DNA from: a bacterium
Lineage (GTDB): Bacteria; Zhuqueibacterota; Zhuqueibacteria; Oleimicrobiales; Geothermoviventaceae
NCBI GenBank assembly: GCA_028275345.1
Contig: JAPWUV010000002.1
Coordinates: 496,001 to 560,000, forward strand
DNA: 64,000 bases
Direction: 5' to 3'
The notes under the pieces are model-generated. The model worked only from the letters and a program-made list of their open reading frames with translations. It did no database searches and had not been told where the DNA came from. A program made the translations under genes and the position numbers. Below are positions 1 to 8,069 of this stretch, one piece after another. How positions within the stretch are numbered: position 1 is the stretch's first letter; each line of letters opens with the position of its first letter.

Positions 1-1356
1 CGGCACCGTGACCGCGTAGCCCGTCTCCTGTTCCTGCACCTCGAGACCGAGCCGTCTCAGGATTCCCTCCATTTCCCTTGACGGGATAGCGGTTCCCAAC
101 ACCTGATTGGCTCGGCTCGGACGGAAAAACACCGTCCGGGGCCGAATGGGATCGGGGTACACATCCACAATGCCGCGCGCCAGCTTGCCCCCCGCCGTTC
201 TTAGAATAAGCTCGCACGCCCGGTTGGACGCCGCCACAACCCCCTCGGGATCGACCCCGCGCTCGAAGCGGTAGGAGGAATCGGTCGAAATTGTGAGCTT
301 GCGCTTGGTCCTGCGGATGCTGTCGGGGGAGAAATAGGCGCTCTCGAGAAGCACCCTGCGTGTGCGCTCGGACACCTCGCTGTTCTCTCCCCCCATCACC
401 CCGGCGATGGCTACCGGCTTGCTCCGGTCGCAGATGAGTAGGGTATCGGAGAAAAGCGTGCGCAGCTTGCCATCCAGCGTGATGAACTCCTCGCCTTCTC
501 GAGCGAACTTGACCACGATCGTGCCCTCGTCGAGACGATCGTAGTCGAAGGCGTGGAGAGGCTGGCCGAACTCGAGCATCACGTAGTTCGTCACATCGAC
601 GACGTTGTTGATGGAACGCATGCCCACCAGCTCGAGTCGGCGAGCCAACCACAGGGGGGAAGGCGCCACCTGCACGTCCCACAAGAACCTCGCCGTGTAG
701 CGAGGGCAAGCCTCCGGAGCCTGGACATCGACGCGCACCCACTCCTCGACCCGTTCGGGCTCCTCCGATAGGCGAGGCCGAGGCAGGCGAAGCTCTTTCC
801 CCCACGCTGCGCTCAGTTCTCGTGCGATGCCGATCGTCCCGAGGCAATCCGGCCGGTTGGGGGTGACGTTCACCTCAAAGACCCAATCTTCCCCCACCAC
901 ATCGCGCAAGTCTTGCCCGGTCCAGAGGCTACCCCCATTGTCCAAGAGGAGGATTCCCTCTGCGCGGCTCGTCAGCCCGAGCTCGGCCTCCGAACACAAC
1001 ATTCCCTGCGACGTGACCGAGCCGAAGCTCCGGGGTTCAACCCGCTGACCGTCCGCGAGGATTGCCCCGGGAAGCGCCAATGCTGCCCATAGCTTGGCAC
1101 GGACGTTCCGGGCTCCGCAGACCACGGTCATCTTGCCGTAGCGGCTTCCCGCGTCCACAACGGCGAGCCACAAATGGTCCGAGCCTGGGACCGGCTCCAC
1201 CGAGAGAATTTGCGCGACCACGACCCCCTGAAACTGGGCCTGGACCCTCTCGAGAGATTCCACCTCGAGGCCGAGCATCGTCAGGCGGTCAGCCACCTCC
1301 TCCGGGGTGGCCTCGAGTTCGACGTACTCGCGAATCCAGTTGTAGGTCGTTTTCAT
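1..1356 (-). CDS. pheT: Phenylalanine--tRNA ligase beta subunit (partial, N-terminal part)
   Basis: Beta chain of the cytoplasmic alpha2-beta2 phenylalanyl-tRNA synthetase, which charges tRNA-Phe. The frame opens with ATG at 1356 (MKTTYNWIREYVELE) and stays open to the left edge, giving about 452 of the usual ~800 residues; the C-terminal part is outside the window. Visible are the N-terminal tRNA-binding-like OB fold (GSDHLWLAVVDAG, about residues 40-150), the B3/B4 editing region (INNVVDVTNYVMLEFGQPLH) and the beginning of the B5 region. It begins 6 nt after the pheS stop codon, so it is translated as the last visible gene of the thrS-infC-rpmI-rplT-pheS-pheT operon. Nothing unusual was seen in the visible part. 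Confidence 0.97.
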   Translation of the reverse strand, partial: MKTTYNWIREYVELEATPEEVADRLTMLGLEVESLERVQAQFQGVVVAQILSVEPVPGSDHLWLAVVDAGSRYGKMTVVCGARNVRAKLWAALALPGAILADGQRVEPRSFGSVTSQGMLCSEAELGLTSRAEGILLLDNGGSLWTGQDLRDVVGEDWVFEVNVTPNRPDCLGTIGIARELSAAWGKELRLPRPRLSEEPERVEEWVRVDVQAPEACPRYTARFLWDVQVAPSPLWLARRLELVGMRSINNVVDVTNYVMLEFGQPLHAFDYDRLDEGTIVVKFAREGEEFITLDGKLRTLFSDTLLICDRSKPVAIAGVMGGENSEVSERTRRVLLESAYFSPDSIRRTKRKLTISTDSSYRFERGVDPEGVVAASNRACELILRTAGGKLARGIVDVYPDPIRPRTVFFRPSRANQVLGTAIPSREMEGILRRLGLEVQEQETGYAVTVP

Positions 1357-1362
1357 GATCTG

Positions 1363-2391
1363 TCAGAACTGGCTCAGGAAGCGTAGGTCATTGTCGTAGA
1401 AGAGGCGAATGTCGCCGATCTGGTATTTGAGCATGGCGATCCGCTCGACCCCCATCCCGAAGGCATACCCAGTGTATTCCTCCGGGTCGTAGTCCACGAA
1501 GCCGAAGACCGCAGGATCTACCATCCCGGCGCCCGAAATCTCCAGCCAGCCGGTGTTCTTGCAAATCCGGCATCCCGCGCCCTTGCACATGATGCAGGAG
1601 AAGTCGTACTCGGCGCTGGGTTCCGTGAAGGGAAAGAAGCTGGGGCGGAAGCGAATGCGAACATCCTTGCCGAAAAGCTTCTGCGCAAAAGCCAGGATCA
1701 CGCCCTTGAGATGGGCAAAGGTGACCCCCTTGTCCACCCAAAGACCCTCCACCTGGTGGAACATCGGTGAGTGGGTGGCATCCGGTGTATCCTTCCGAAA
1801 ACAGCGCCCGGGGGCGATCATCCGCACGGGAGGTCGCTGCTTCTCCATGCTCCGGATCTGCACCGGAGACGTGTGGGTGCGCAGCAAGTGCGGTCCTTCG
1901 AGGTAGAAGGTATCCTGCAGATCTCTGGACGGATGGTTGGGTGGGATGTTCAGCGCTTCGAAGTTGTAGTAATCCGTCTCGATCTCCGGCCCCGTCTCCA
2001 CGCTGAATCCCATGGAGGTGAAGATGTCGACGATCTCGTCCAGGACCTGAAGGAGAGGGTGAAATCGCCCGCGTTCCCACCGTGTTCCGGGCAAAGTGGG
2101 GTCGAAAACCACCTCCGCCCGTGCCTGAGAAGCCGCCGTAGCTCGGAGTCGGTCGATCTCTGCGGAAACGTACGCGCGGAGGTCATTGATGGCCTTGCCG
2201 ACGACGGGCCGATCTTGGGGTGGTAGCTGCGCCAGCCTGCTGAAGAAGTCGGCAATCAGCCCTTTGCGACCAAGATAGCGGATGCGCAGCGCATCGATCT
2301 CGGCCACCAATGAGACGCTTCCGGCCTCGCGTTCGAATCGCTCCCGCGCGGACGAAACTTCCGCCAGAAGTCTTTCCTTTTCCCCTCCCAT
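1363..2391 (-). CDS. pheS: Phenylalanine--tRNA ligase alpha subunit
   Basis: Catalytic alpha subunit of PheRS, 342 residues, a normal length. The first ~90 residues form the charged coiled-coil that contacts tRNA-Phe. The class II core shows motif 2 (RCFRKDTPDATHSPMFHQVEG) and motif 3 near the C-terminus (FGMGVERIAML), ending in the typical DNDLRFLSQF tail. A Cys-rich insertion (CIMCKGAGCRICKNTGW) is the form common in Thermus- and Bacillus-type PheS. The ATG at 2391 lies 9 nt after the rplT stop and 6 nt separate its stop from pheT, consistent with one polycistronic transcript. Confidence 0.97.
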   Translation of the reverse strand: MGGEKERLLAEVSSARERFEREAGSVSLVAEIDALRIRYLGRKGLIADFFSRLAQLPPQDRPVVGKAINDLRAYVSAEIDRLRATAASQARAEVVFDPTLPGTRWERGRFHPLLQVLDEIVDIFTSMGFSVETGPEIETDYYNFEALNIPPNHPSRDLQDTFYLEGPHLLRTHTSPVQIRSMEKQRPPVRMIAPGRCFRKDTPDATHSPMFHQVEGLWVDKGVTFAHLKGVILAFAQKLFGKDVRIRFRPSFFPFTEPSAEYDFSCIMCKGAGCRICKNTGWLEISGAGMVDPAVFGFVDYDPEEYTGYAFGMGVERIAMLKYQIGDIRLFYDNDLRFLSQF

Positions 2392-2400
2392 GGCGAACCG

Positions 2401-2763
2401 TCAGGCCGTAGCGGCGGGCGAAGCTACCGACTCCACCAGCTTGCGGAAGCCTTCGGCGTCGTTCACAGCCAGCTCGGCCAGTTGCTTCCGATTCAGCTGG
2501 ATGTTCCGTTCCTTCAACAGGTGAATCAGCGTAGCGTAGGTCAATCCGTATTGACGCGCAGCCGCATTGATGCGCAGGATCCACAGCCTGCGGAAGTCGC
2601 GCTTTCGTTGCCGACGATCGCGATAGCTGTAGCGCAGGGCCCGTTCTACGGCCTCCTTCGCCGTCTTGTAAAGACGGCTTTTCCCGCCCCAGTATCCCTT
2701 CGCCTGTCGCACGATCTTGCGTCGACGGCGATGGCCAGGTACCTTACCCGTTGCTCTCGGCAT
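2401..2763 (-). CDS. rplT: 50S ribosomal protein L20
   Basis: Ribosomal protein L20, 120 residues, a large-subunit assembly protein. The very basic N-terminal helix (RRRRKIVRQAKGYWGGKSRLYKTAKEAV starts at about residue 12) and the globular C-terminal domain (LWILRINAAARQYGLTYA, LNRKQLAELA) are intact. It sits between rpmI and pheS as in many bacteria. In several phyla L20 represses its own operon by binding an mRNA leader; no such leader could be recognised here because infC, rpmI and rplT are packed with short spacers. Confidence 0.98.
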   Translation of the reverse strand: MPRATGKVPGHRRRRKIVRQAKGYWGGKSRLYKTAKEAVERALRYSYRDRRQRKRDFRRLWILRINAAARQYGLTYATLIHLLKERNIQLNRKQLAELAVNDAEGFRKLVESVASPAATA

Positions 2764-2816
2764 ATCCTACTCCCTTCCTGAAATGGTCAGATCATGGCCG
2801 CGAACAGCCAGGGCTG

Positions 2817-3011
2817 TCAGGCCAGAATCAGCTTGCGAATCCGCCTCTCTTCGGTCGGATGGACCAACGCCGGCTTGCGAAGATTCCGCTTGCGCTTGCG
2901 GGTCTTCTTGGTCAGCAGGTGGCTTCCGCACGCCTTGTAGCGGCGGATTCTTCCTCCTCCGGTGATTTTGAAACGCTTCATCGCAGAACGATTGGACTTC
3001 ATCTTCGGCAT
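2817..3011 (-). CDS. rpmI: 50S ribosomal protein L35
   Basis: Ribosomal protein L35, 64 residues, highly basic, beginning MPKMKSNRSAMKRFKITGGG and ending EERRIRKLILA. The ATG at 3011 was chosen because it gives the family's usual N-terminus; the open frame continues upstream to 3386 but that extension is antiparallel-frame noise inside infC. It lies between infC and rplT, the canonical order of the IF3-L35-L20 operon. Confidence 0.97.
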   Translation of the reverse strand: MPKMKSNRSAMKRFKITGGGRIRRYKACGSHLLTKKTRKRKRNLRKPALVHPTEERRIRKLILA

Positions 3012-3046
3012 GCGAACGCTCCTCTTGCTCCCTTGTATGCCGTAAT

Positions 3047-3559
3047 TCACTTCGGGGCCAGGAAAGCCACCAGGTCTTGCCCTTCCATGCTTGGCCCCTT
3101 TTCGACCTTGGCGACGTCGGACAGAAGCTCGACCACCTTCCCCATCACCTGATGGCCGAAATCCATTCTTGTGACCTCTCGCCCACGGAAACGCACCGTC
3201 ACTTTGACGCGATTTCCGTCCTCGAGGAATTCCCGAGCCTGCCTGCACTTGGTCTGGATGTCGTGAAGCTCCGTCCTCGGGCTCAGACGAATCTCCTTGA
3301 CGACGATCGTATGCTGTTTCTTGCGGCTTGACCTTTCCTTCTTGCTCAGTTCGTAACGGTACTTCCCGTAGTCCATGATGCGACACACGGGAGGCGTGGC
3401 GTTCGGCGCCACCTCCACGAGGTCGAGGCCCAACTCTTCCGCAATTCGCAGCGCTTTCGCGCGTTCAACAATCCCCAGCTGCTTCCCCTCGGGGTCGATC
3501 AGTCGGACAACCGGAGCACGGATCTGCTCATTTACTCGAAGATCTTTCTCCTTATCGAT
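3047..3559 (-). CDS. infC: Translation initiation factor IF-3 (probable AUC start)
   Basis: IF-3 binds the 30S subunit, keeps it free of 50S and proofreads the start codon. Both domains are present: the N-terminal domain (RVNEQIRAPVVRLIDPEGKQLG, then APNATPPVCRIMDYGKYRYE) and the C-terminal domain (KEIRLSPRTELHD to DLVAFLAPK). With the start proposed here the protein has 170 residues, normal for IF-3. The start is an AUC codon at 3557-3559, read as Met, 9 nt after a perfect GGAGG. The only conventional candidate, GTG at 3566-3568, directly abuts that GGAGG and leaves no spacer. AUU/AUC/AUA starts are an established feature of infC and the basis of its autoregulation. Upstream thrS ends at 3595. 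Confidence 0.93.
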   Translation of the reverse strand: MDKEKDLRVNEQIRAPVVRLIDPEGKQLGIVERAKALRIAEELGLDLVEVAPNATPPVCRIMDYGKYRYELSKKERSSRKKQHTIVVKEIRLSPRTELHDIQTKCRQAREFLEDGNRVKVTVRFRGREVTRMDFGHQVMGKVVELLSDVAKVEKGPSMEGQDLVAFLAPK

Positions 3560-3573
3560 GGCTTCCACCCTCC
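3557..3573 (-). promoter_or_regulatory. infC ribosome binding site and non-canonical AUC start
   Basis: Read on the minus strand the site is GGAGG-GTGGAAGCC-ATC-GAT. The Shine-Dalgarno core occupies 3569-3573 and the in-frame ATC 3557-3559, a 9 nt spacer. The alternative GTG at 3566-3568 has a spacer of zero. In E. coli and Bacillus, infC is translated from AUU and is autoregulated because IF-3 discriminates against non-AUG/GUG/UUG starts; the same logic is inferred here. Confidence 0.65.
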
Positions 3574-3594
3574 ATCGTTTCTTCCGATCGGACG

Positions 3595-5544
3595 CTACCC
3601 ACCACCCGCTGATTCATTGCTCCGCTCTTCGATTTCCCTTCGGATCCGGGCCAAGAACTCGTCCAACGGCATAGGACCGAGGTCACCGACTTTCCTCTGC
3701 CGAACCGAAACCAGTCCTTGCTCGACTTCCTTCTTGCCAATGATCAACATGTACGGGATTTTCTGAACCTCGGCGTCCCGGATCTTGTAGTTGATCCGCT
3801 CCGGCCGGTCGTCAACGCTCACCCTTAGCCCGTGCTCCTGGCAAATCGAAGCGACTTTCCGCGCCCCTTCCAGCTGCGCATCCGTGATCGGGATCACCAC
3901 GACCTGCACTGGAGCAAGCCAGACCGGGAAGGCTCCAGCGTAATGCTCAATCAAAACTCCGAGGAATCGCTCCAGAGAACCGAGCAAGGCTCGATGAATC
4001 ATGATAGGCCGATGCAACTGGCCGTCCTGACCCATGTAGGTGATGTCGAACCTCTCCGGTTCGTTGAAGTCAACCTGGATCGTCGAGCACTGCCATGGCC
4101 GGTCTAGCACGTCTTTGATCTTGATATCGATCTTTGGGCCGTAAAAAACCCCTTCCCCCGGATCGATGCTGTACTGCAGTCCTTTCTTCTCGAGAGCGCT
4201 CCGAAGGGCCGCTGTCGCTCGCTCCCAGTTTTCCACCGAGCCCACAAACTTCTCGGGGCGAGTCGAAAGGTAGACCTCGTAGTTCGAGAAGCCGAAAGTG
4301 GAAAGCATATCGATTGTGAAGTTGAGGACCCGCAGGATTTCATCTTCGAGCTGATCAAGCCGGCAGAAGATGTGGGCGTCATCCTGCGTGAATCCCCGGA
4401 CACGGAGCAATCCATGCAACACTCCTGACCGCTCATACCGGTACACCGTCCCCAACTCGGCCCAGCGAATCGGCAGCTCCCGGTAGCTCCGCGTCTTGCT
4501 CTTGTAGATGCGGAGATGGAACGGGCAGTTCATGGGCTTGATTTGGTAAGGTACCTCCTCGACCTCTGAGGGGGGGAACATGTTTTCCCGGAAGAAGTCC
4601 AGGTGCCCGCTCCGCTCCCAGAGCTCCAATCTCGCTATGTGAGGGGTGTAGACGAACTCGTAACCGCCCTTCAGGTGCTGCTCCTTCCAGAATGACTCGA
4701 TGATGTGGCGGATGATGGCGCCCTTCGGGTGCCATAGCACCAAACCGGGACCTACTTCCTCATCGATGCTATACAGGTCCAGATCCCGGCCCAGCCTTCG
4801 ATGATCCCGACGCTTGGCCTCCTCGAGCCTGTGCAAGTAGTCCTCGAGCCGCTCCTTGTCGGCGAAAGAAATCCCGTAGATCCGTTGGAGCATCGGCCGG
4901 TTCTCGTCCCCGCGCCAGTAAGCTCCGGAGGTCGACAAGAGTTTGAAGTGCCGAATGTAGCCCGTCGAAGGAACGTGCGGGCCTGTGCACAGATCAATGA
5001 ACCCGTCCTCGCGGTAAATGCTCGGCTCGCCTTCCAGGCCTTCCAGTAGCTCCAGCTTGTAGACCTCCCCCCTCTCTCGGAAGATTCGGACCGCTTCGTC
5101 GTGGGAGACCACTTCGCGCACGAAGGGATGGTCAGCCGCGATGATCTCCTGCATCCGCCGCTCGATGGCTTCCAGGTCCGCCGGCGTGAAGGGCCGAGGC
5201 ACATCGATGTCGTAGTAGAAGCCTTGGTCGATTGGGGGACCGATCCCGAACTTCGCCTCCGGGAAGAGATCCTTCACAGCGTGCGCCATAATGTGAGCCG
5301 TGCTGTGCCAGTAGACGTGGAGCCCGTCGGGATCATCGACCGTCACAAACTCCAATTCGCCGTCCTCTTCCAGGGGACGCGTCAGATCCACCAGGGCACC
5401 GCGGAAGCGGGCCGCCACCACACGCTTGTCCCGAGCTCCACCCTGTTCGCGAAGCACATCGAGCGGACGGACTCCCAGGTCGTATTCCTTCTCTTCCCCG
5501 TCCGAGACTTTGATGCGGATTCTTCTCGTCGACGAGTGTGCCAC
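3595..5544 (-). CDS. thrS: Threonine--tRNA ligase
   Basis: Threonyl-tRNA synthetase, 649 residues, the full bacterial architecture: TGS domain (1-~65), second additional (editing) domain with the HxxxH pair in HSTAHIMAHAVK and the DLCTGPHVP segment, class II catalytic core (MNCPFHLRIYKSKTRSYRELPIR; motif 3 near MIHRALLGSLERF) and C-terminal anticodon-binding domain (WLAPVQVVVIPITD to LARIRREIEE). The start is GTG at 5544, preceded at a distance by GGGAGG; the N-terminus MAHSSTRRIRIKVSDGEE fits a TGS domain. It is the first gene of the translation operon. No T-box leader was recognised between it and tRNA-Val. Confidence 0.97.
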   Translation of the reverse strand: MAHSSTRRIRIKVSDGEEKEYDLGVRPLDVLREQGGARDKRVVAARFRGALVDLTRPLEEDGELEFVTVDDPDGLHVYWHSTAHIMAHAVKDLFPEAKFGIGPPIDQGFYYDIDVPRPFTPADLEAIERRMQEIIAADHPFVREVVSHDEAVRIFRERGEVYKLELLEGLEGEPSIYREDGFIDLCTGPHVPSTGYIRHFKLLSTSGAYWRGDENRPMLQRIYGISFADKERLEDYLHRLEEAKRRDHRRLGRDLDLYSIDEEVGPGLVLWHPKGAIIRHIIESFWKEQHLKGGYEFVYTPHIARLELWERSGHLDFFRENMFPPSEVEEVPYQIKPMNCPFHLRIYKSKTRSYRELPIRWAELGTVYRYERSGVLHGLLRVRGFTQDDAHIFCRLDQLEDEILRVLNFTIDMLSTFGFSNYEVYLSTRPEKFVGSVENWERATAALRSALEKKGLQYSIDPGEGVFYGPKIDIKIKDVLDRPWQCSTIQVDFNEPERFDITYMGQDGQLHRPIMIHRALLGSLERFLGVLIEHYAGAFPVWLAPVQVVVIPITDAQLEGARKVASICQEHGLRVSVDDRPERINYKIRDAEVQKIPYMLIIGKKEVEQGLVSVRQRKVGDLGPMPLDEFLARIRREIEERSNESAGGG

Positions 5545-5570
5545 CTTCGCTCTGTCCCTCCCCTAATACC

Positions 5571-5611
5571 GCAAAACGACCTTGGGCCCGCAGCCGACAA
5601 GGTCGTTTTGC
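5571..5611 (-). terminator. Hairpin terminator between tRNA-Val and thrS
   Basis: A perfect 13-bp inverted repeat (GCAAAACGACCTT at 5571-5583 and AAGGTCGTTTTGC at 5599-5611, 15 nt loop) lies 8 nt downstream of tRNA-Val. The stem begins with A4 and ends with T4, the arrangement of a bidirectional rho-independent terminator, although no longer U-tract follows. It should end the tRNA transcript; a role as attenuator for thrS is possible but not shown. Confidence 0.6.
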
Positions 5612-5618
5612 TCCTCGG

Positions 5619-5692
5619 TGGGCGGTACTGGACTCGAACCAGTGACCTCTTGCATGTCAAGCAAGCACTCTAACCACCTGAGCTAACCGCCC
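5619..5692 (-). tRNA. tRNA-Val(GAC)
   Basis: A 74-nt cloverleaf read on the minus strand. The acceptor stem GGGCGGT pairs with ACCGCCC, the discriminator is A, the D arm contains GCTCAGGTGGTTAGAGT, the anticodon stem is CTTGC/GCAAG with loop TTGACAT (anticodon GAC, valine GUC/GUU codons), and the T arm ACTGG-TTCGAGT-CCAGT is perfectly paired. The genomic 3' end reads ACCG, so CCA is not encoded. Confidence 0.95.
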
Positions 5693-5709
5693 ATCGCCAA
5701 ACCCCATCG

Positions 5710-5738
5710 AATGTAATACCACATCGTCCAAAAATCAA
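5710..5738 (-). promoter_or_regulatory. Sigma-70-type promoter of tRNA-Val
   Basis: On the minus strand TTGATT (5733-5738) is followed after exactly 17 nt by TACATT (5710-5715), about 17 nt before the tRNA 5' end. The 14 bases around the -35 element (5728-5741) are identical to those at the nrdJ promoter. Confidence 0.65.
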
Positions 5739-5960
5739 GGGATTTTTCCCCCCGCGGGGCTGGCTTCCAACACTACTGCACCGATGCGCCCCATCCGGCT
5801 CGCGCCCCGAGGCCTCGCCTGAGTCGGTTGTATCAAGGTGGTGCAGTCGGGGCCAGCTGGGGTGGGGTCCAATCGACGATCCGCGCACGATGCTGGCCTT
5901 TCCTGCGGGCACGCCCTTTGCCCCGAGGCCTTCAGACTCATCGACGGGAGGACGTGACAC

Positions 5961-6167
5961 ATGGGCCAGTTGGAATTCACGGAACTCATCATCACCTGCG
6001 AGGCTTGCGGAAACGTCTATCGTTTCCCCATCCACTCGCAAGAGGAGGCTCGTCGCATCTTCAACGATTTCCGCTGCGACAACAACTGCGGCCGGAATCT
6101 GTATAGCTTCATAACCTTGGGAAAGCTCCAGGTCACCGACCCCGCCATTCTACACGAACCTCGGTGA
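5961..6167 (+). CDS. Small zinc-ribbon-like protein, unknown function
   Basis: A 68-residue protein on the plus strand between two minus-strand tRNA genes. It has two metal-binding-type Cys pairs, CEAC (residues 13-16) and CDNNC (40-44), separated by ~23 residues, the spacing of a small zinc ribbon. A strong Shine-Dalgarno GGGAGG (5946-5951) precedes the ATG, and an 11-bp hairpin follows the stop at 6192-6216, so it looks like an independent gene. I do not recognise the family. No membrane segment or signal peptide is visible. It could be a rubredoxin- or FmdB-like regulatory domain; that is a guess. Confidence 0.65.
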   Translation: MGQLEFTELIITCEACGNVYRFPIHSQEEARRIFNDFRCDNNCGRNLYSFITLGKLQVTDPAILHEPR

Positions 6168-6191
6168 TCCCCACTTGGAGGCATAAATAAC

Positions 6192-6216
6192 GAAGCCCGT
6201 CTTGCAGACGGGCTTC
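6192..6216. terminator. 11-bp hairpin, probable bidirectional terminator
   Basis: GAAGCCCGTCT (6192-6202) pairs perfectly with AGACGGGCTTC (6206-6216) around a 3-nt loop. It lies between the end of the zinc-ribbon gene (plus) and the 3' end of tRNA-Ala (minus), where both transcripts need to end. No long U-tract follows on either strand. Confidence 0.6.
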
Positions 6217-6221
6217 ATAGG

Positions 6222-6294
<73 letters not shown>

Positions 6295-6306
6295 GTTGAT
6301 CGCCTA

Positions 6307-6335
6307 ATTATAGCACAGCCCGGTCACAAAAGCAA
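6307..6335 (-). promoter_or_regulatory. Consensus promoter of tRNA-Ala
   Basis: On the minus strand TTGCTT (6330-6335), a 17-nt spacer and a perfect TATAAT (6307-6312) lie 12 nt upstream of the tRNA-Ala 5' end, close to an ideal sigma-70 promoter. Confidence 0.75.
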
Positions 6336-6348
6336 TCCCTTTTTGAGC

Positions 6349-7101
6349 CTAAAGCTTGCCCACCAACCCAAGGATCTTCAGCTTCCACACCATCCAGATG
6401 GCCTCCCTCACGATACGCTTTGACATCTTCGAGCTACCCGCCTCCCTGTCAATGAAGACGATCGGGACCTCGCGCAGTCGAAACCCCTTCTTCCAGGCTC
6501 GGTACTTCATTTCGATCTGGAATGCGTAGCCGTCAGACTGGATGCGATCGAGGTCAAGGGCCGCCAGGACCTCGCGCTTGTACACCTTGAAGCCGCTCGT
6601 GCAATCCCGAACCGGAAGACGGGTCACGGCTCGCACGTACCAGTTCCCTCCTAGGCTGAGCAATAACCTCCGGAGAGGCCAATTGATCACGTTCACGCCC
6701 GTCACATAGCGAGAACCGATGACCAGGTCATGATTGTCTAGCTCCGCTAGCAATCGCGGCAGGTCATCGGGATTGTGGGACAGGTCGGCATCCATTTCCA
6801 CCACGATGCCGTAGCCGTGGGATAAGGCGAAACGGAATCCCTCTACGTACGCCGATCCCAGCCCCTTCTTGCCCTCGCGAACGAGGAGGTGCAACCTACC
6901 GGGATAGGTCGACTGCAACCGACGCACCAGTTCCGCTGTGCCATCGGGTGAAGAGTCGTCCACCACGAGCACGTGCAGGTCCGGGATCGGCTGCGAGAAG
7001 ACCCGGGGCAACAATCGTTCGATGTTCTCCGCCTCGTTGTACGTCGGGACGATCACGAGCGTCTTTCGGTCGCCGCCACTATTGCGCGGGGTCGTGCTCA
7101 C
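6349..7101 (-). CDS. Polyprenol-monophosphomannose synthase-like glycosyltransferase (GT2)
   Basis: A soluble family-2 glycosyltransferase of the dolichol-phosphate-mannose synthase (DPM1) type, about 250 residues. These enzymes transfer mannose from GDP-mannose to polyprenyl phosphate at the cytoplasmic membrane face. The GT-A fold signatures are present: LVIVPTYNEAENIERLL, VVDDSSPDGT and the metal-binding MDADLSHNPDDLP, followed by VIGSRYV and CTSGFKVYKRE. There is no C-terminal membrane anchor, as in bacterial one-domain forms. The GTG at 7101 was preferred because GGAGAGG stands 6 nt upstream; another GTG lies at 7116. The product could supply the DUF2723 mannosyltransferase-like protein encoded at ~30-33 kb (inference). 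Confidence 0.88.
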   Translation of the reverse strand: MSTTPRNSGGDRKTLVIVPTYNEAENIERLLPRVFSQPIPDLHVLVVDDSSPDGTAELVRRLQSTYPGRLHLLVREGKKGLGSAYVEGFRFALSHGYGIVVEMDADLSHNPDDLPRLLAELDNHDLVIGSRYVTGVNVINWPLRRLLLSLGGNWYVRAVTRLPVRDCTSGFKVYKREVLAALDLDRIQSDGYAFQIEMKYRAWKKGFRLREVPIVFIDREAGSSKMSKRIVREAIWMVWKLKILGLVGKL

Positions 7102-7130
7102 TCTCGGCCTCTCCACCTTGCCGACTCAAT

Positions 7131-8069
7131 TCACTTTGCCTCCCTTCGCGCCTCTTGCCGGCCGGATTGCATCGATTCCTCGAGCATCTGGGCTCTCATG
7201 AGCTGCAGTCCTTCCCGAACGCCGCGCATACGAATGCCGAACCGCTGGCGAGCTTTCTCCCACAGCAGGCCACTGCGAAGCGGGCGCGGAGCGGCCTGCC
7301 GCAACTCAGCCGTAGAAATCTCGCCAATCAGGTCCTGCGGAAAGCCGAATACCTCCGCAACGGCCAGCGCGAACGTCCTCCGATCCAGCAGATCCGAACC
7401 ACCGAGGTGGTACGTGCCGCGGGCTTCCGAAGCAACGAGAGTCCAGATAGCCTGCGCGAGGTCATCGGCCAGGGTCGGATTTCCCACTTGATCGCTGACC
7501 ACCCGGAAAGGGACTCCCCGCTCCAGTTGCTGCAACACCCAGTGAACGAAGTTGGGGCGAACGCCCGGTGCGTGGCCGTACAGCACGTTCGTCCGGACGA
7601 TCACGTATTCCGCCCCCGTTTCTCGCAGAACCACCTCACTGGCCAGCTTCGAACGTCCGTAAAAGCCGAGGGGAGCCGGCTCGTCGTCCTCCGCGTAGGG
7701 GCCGGCTGTTCCGTCGAAAACGTAGTCACTGGAAACTTGCAGCACGCGAGTCCCGGTGGTGCGGGCGACCTCCGCAAGAGCCTTCACAGCCAGGACGTTG
7801 ATCTGCCAGCAATCCTCGCGCCTTGTCTCACAAGCGTCCACGTTCGTGAAGGCGGCGGTATTCACGACCCAGTCTACACTCCTTTTCTCGAGCGCCTCGC
7901 GTATCGCGTCTGCATGCGTGACGTCGAGATGCTGGTACTCACAGGCTGAAGCAAGGAGCGGCGCGTCTGGCTCTTGGACATCCACGCCCACCGCATATAC
8001 CCAGCTGGGTCGATATTGCAAGAGCTTGCGGCCAAGAAGGCCGCAACAACCGGTCACCATCGCGATCAT
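7131..8069 (-). CDS. RmlD-type NAD(P)-dependent sugar reductase (SDR superfamily)
   Basis: A 312-residue extended short-chain dehydrogenase of the dTDP-4-dehydrorhamnose reductase (RmlD) family. The nucleotide-binding motif reads TGCCGLLG at residues 6-13, followed by the family segments NTAAFTNVDACE, SSDYVFDGTAGPY and the catalytic YGRSK (Tyr/Lys). It overlaps the upstream PfkB gene by 4 nt (ATGA), indicating translational coupling. The other rml genes are not adjacent; only an RmlA-like gene occurs at 46-47 kb. The substrate is therefore uncertain, and GDP- or dTDP-keto sugar reduction is inferred from the family. Confidence 0.85.
   Translation of the reverse strand: MIAMVTGCCGLLGRKLLQYRPSWVYAVGVDVQEPDAPLLASACEYQHLDVTHADAIREALEKRSVDWVVNTAAFTNVDACETRREDCWQINVLAVKALAEVARTTGTRVLQVSSDYVFDGTAGPYAEDDEPAPLGFYGRSKLASEVVLRETGAEYVIVRTNVLYGHAPGVRPNFVHWVLQQLERGVPFRVVSDQVGNPTLADDLAQAIWTLVASEARGTYHLGGSDLLDRRTFALAVAEVFGFPQDLIGEISTAELRQAAPRPLRSGLLWEKARQRFGIRMRGVREGLQLMRAQMLEESMQSGRQEARREAK

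Noticed and set aside
5545-5618. T-box leader upstream of thrS
   Set aside because: Only 74 nt separate thrS from tRNA-Val, and they are filled by a simple hairpin; no T-box sequence (GGGTGG-type) was seen.
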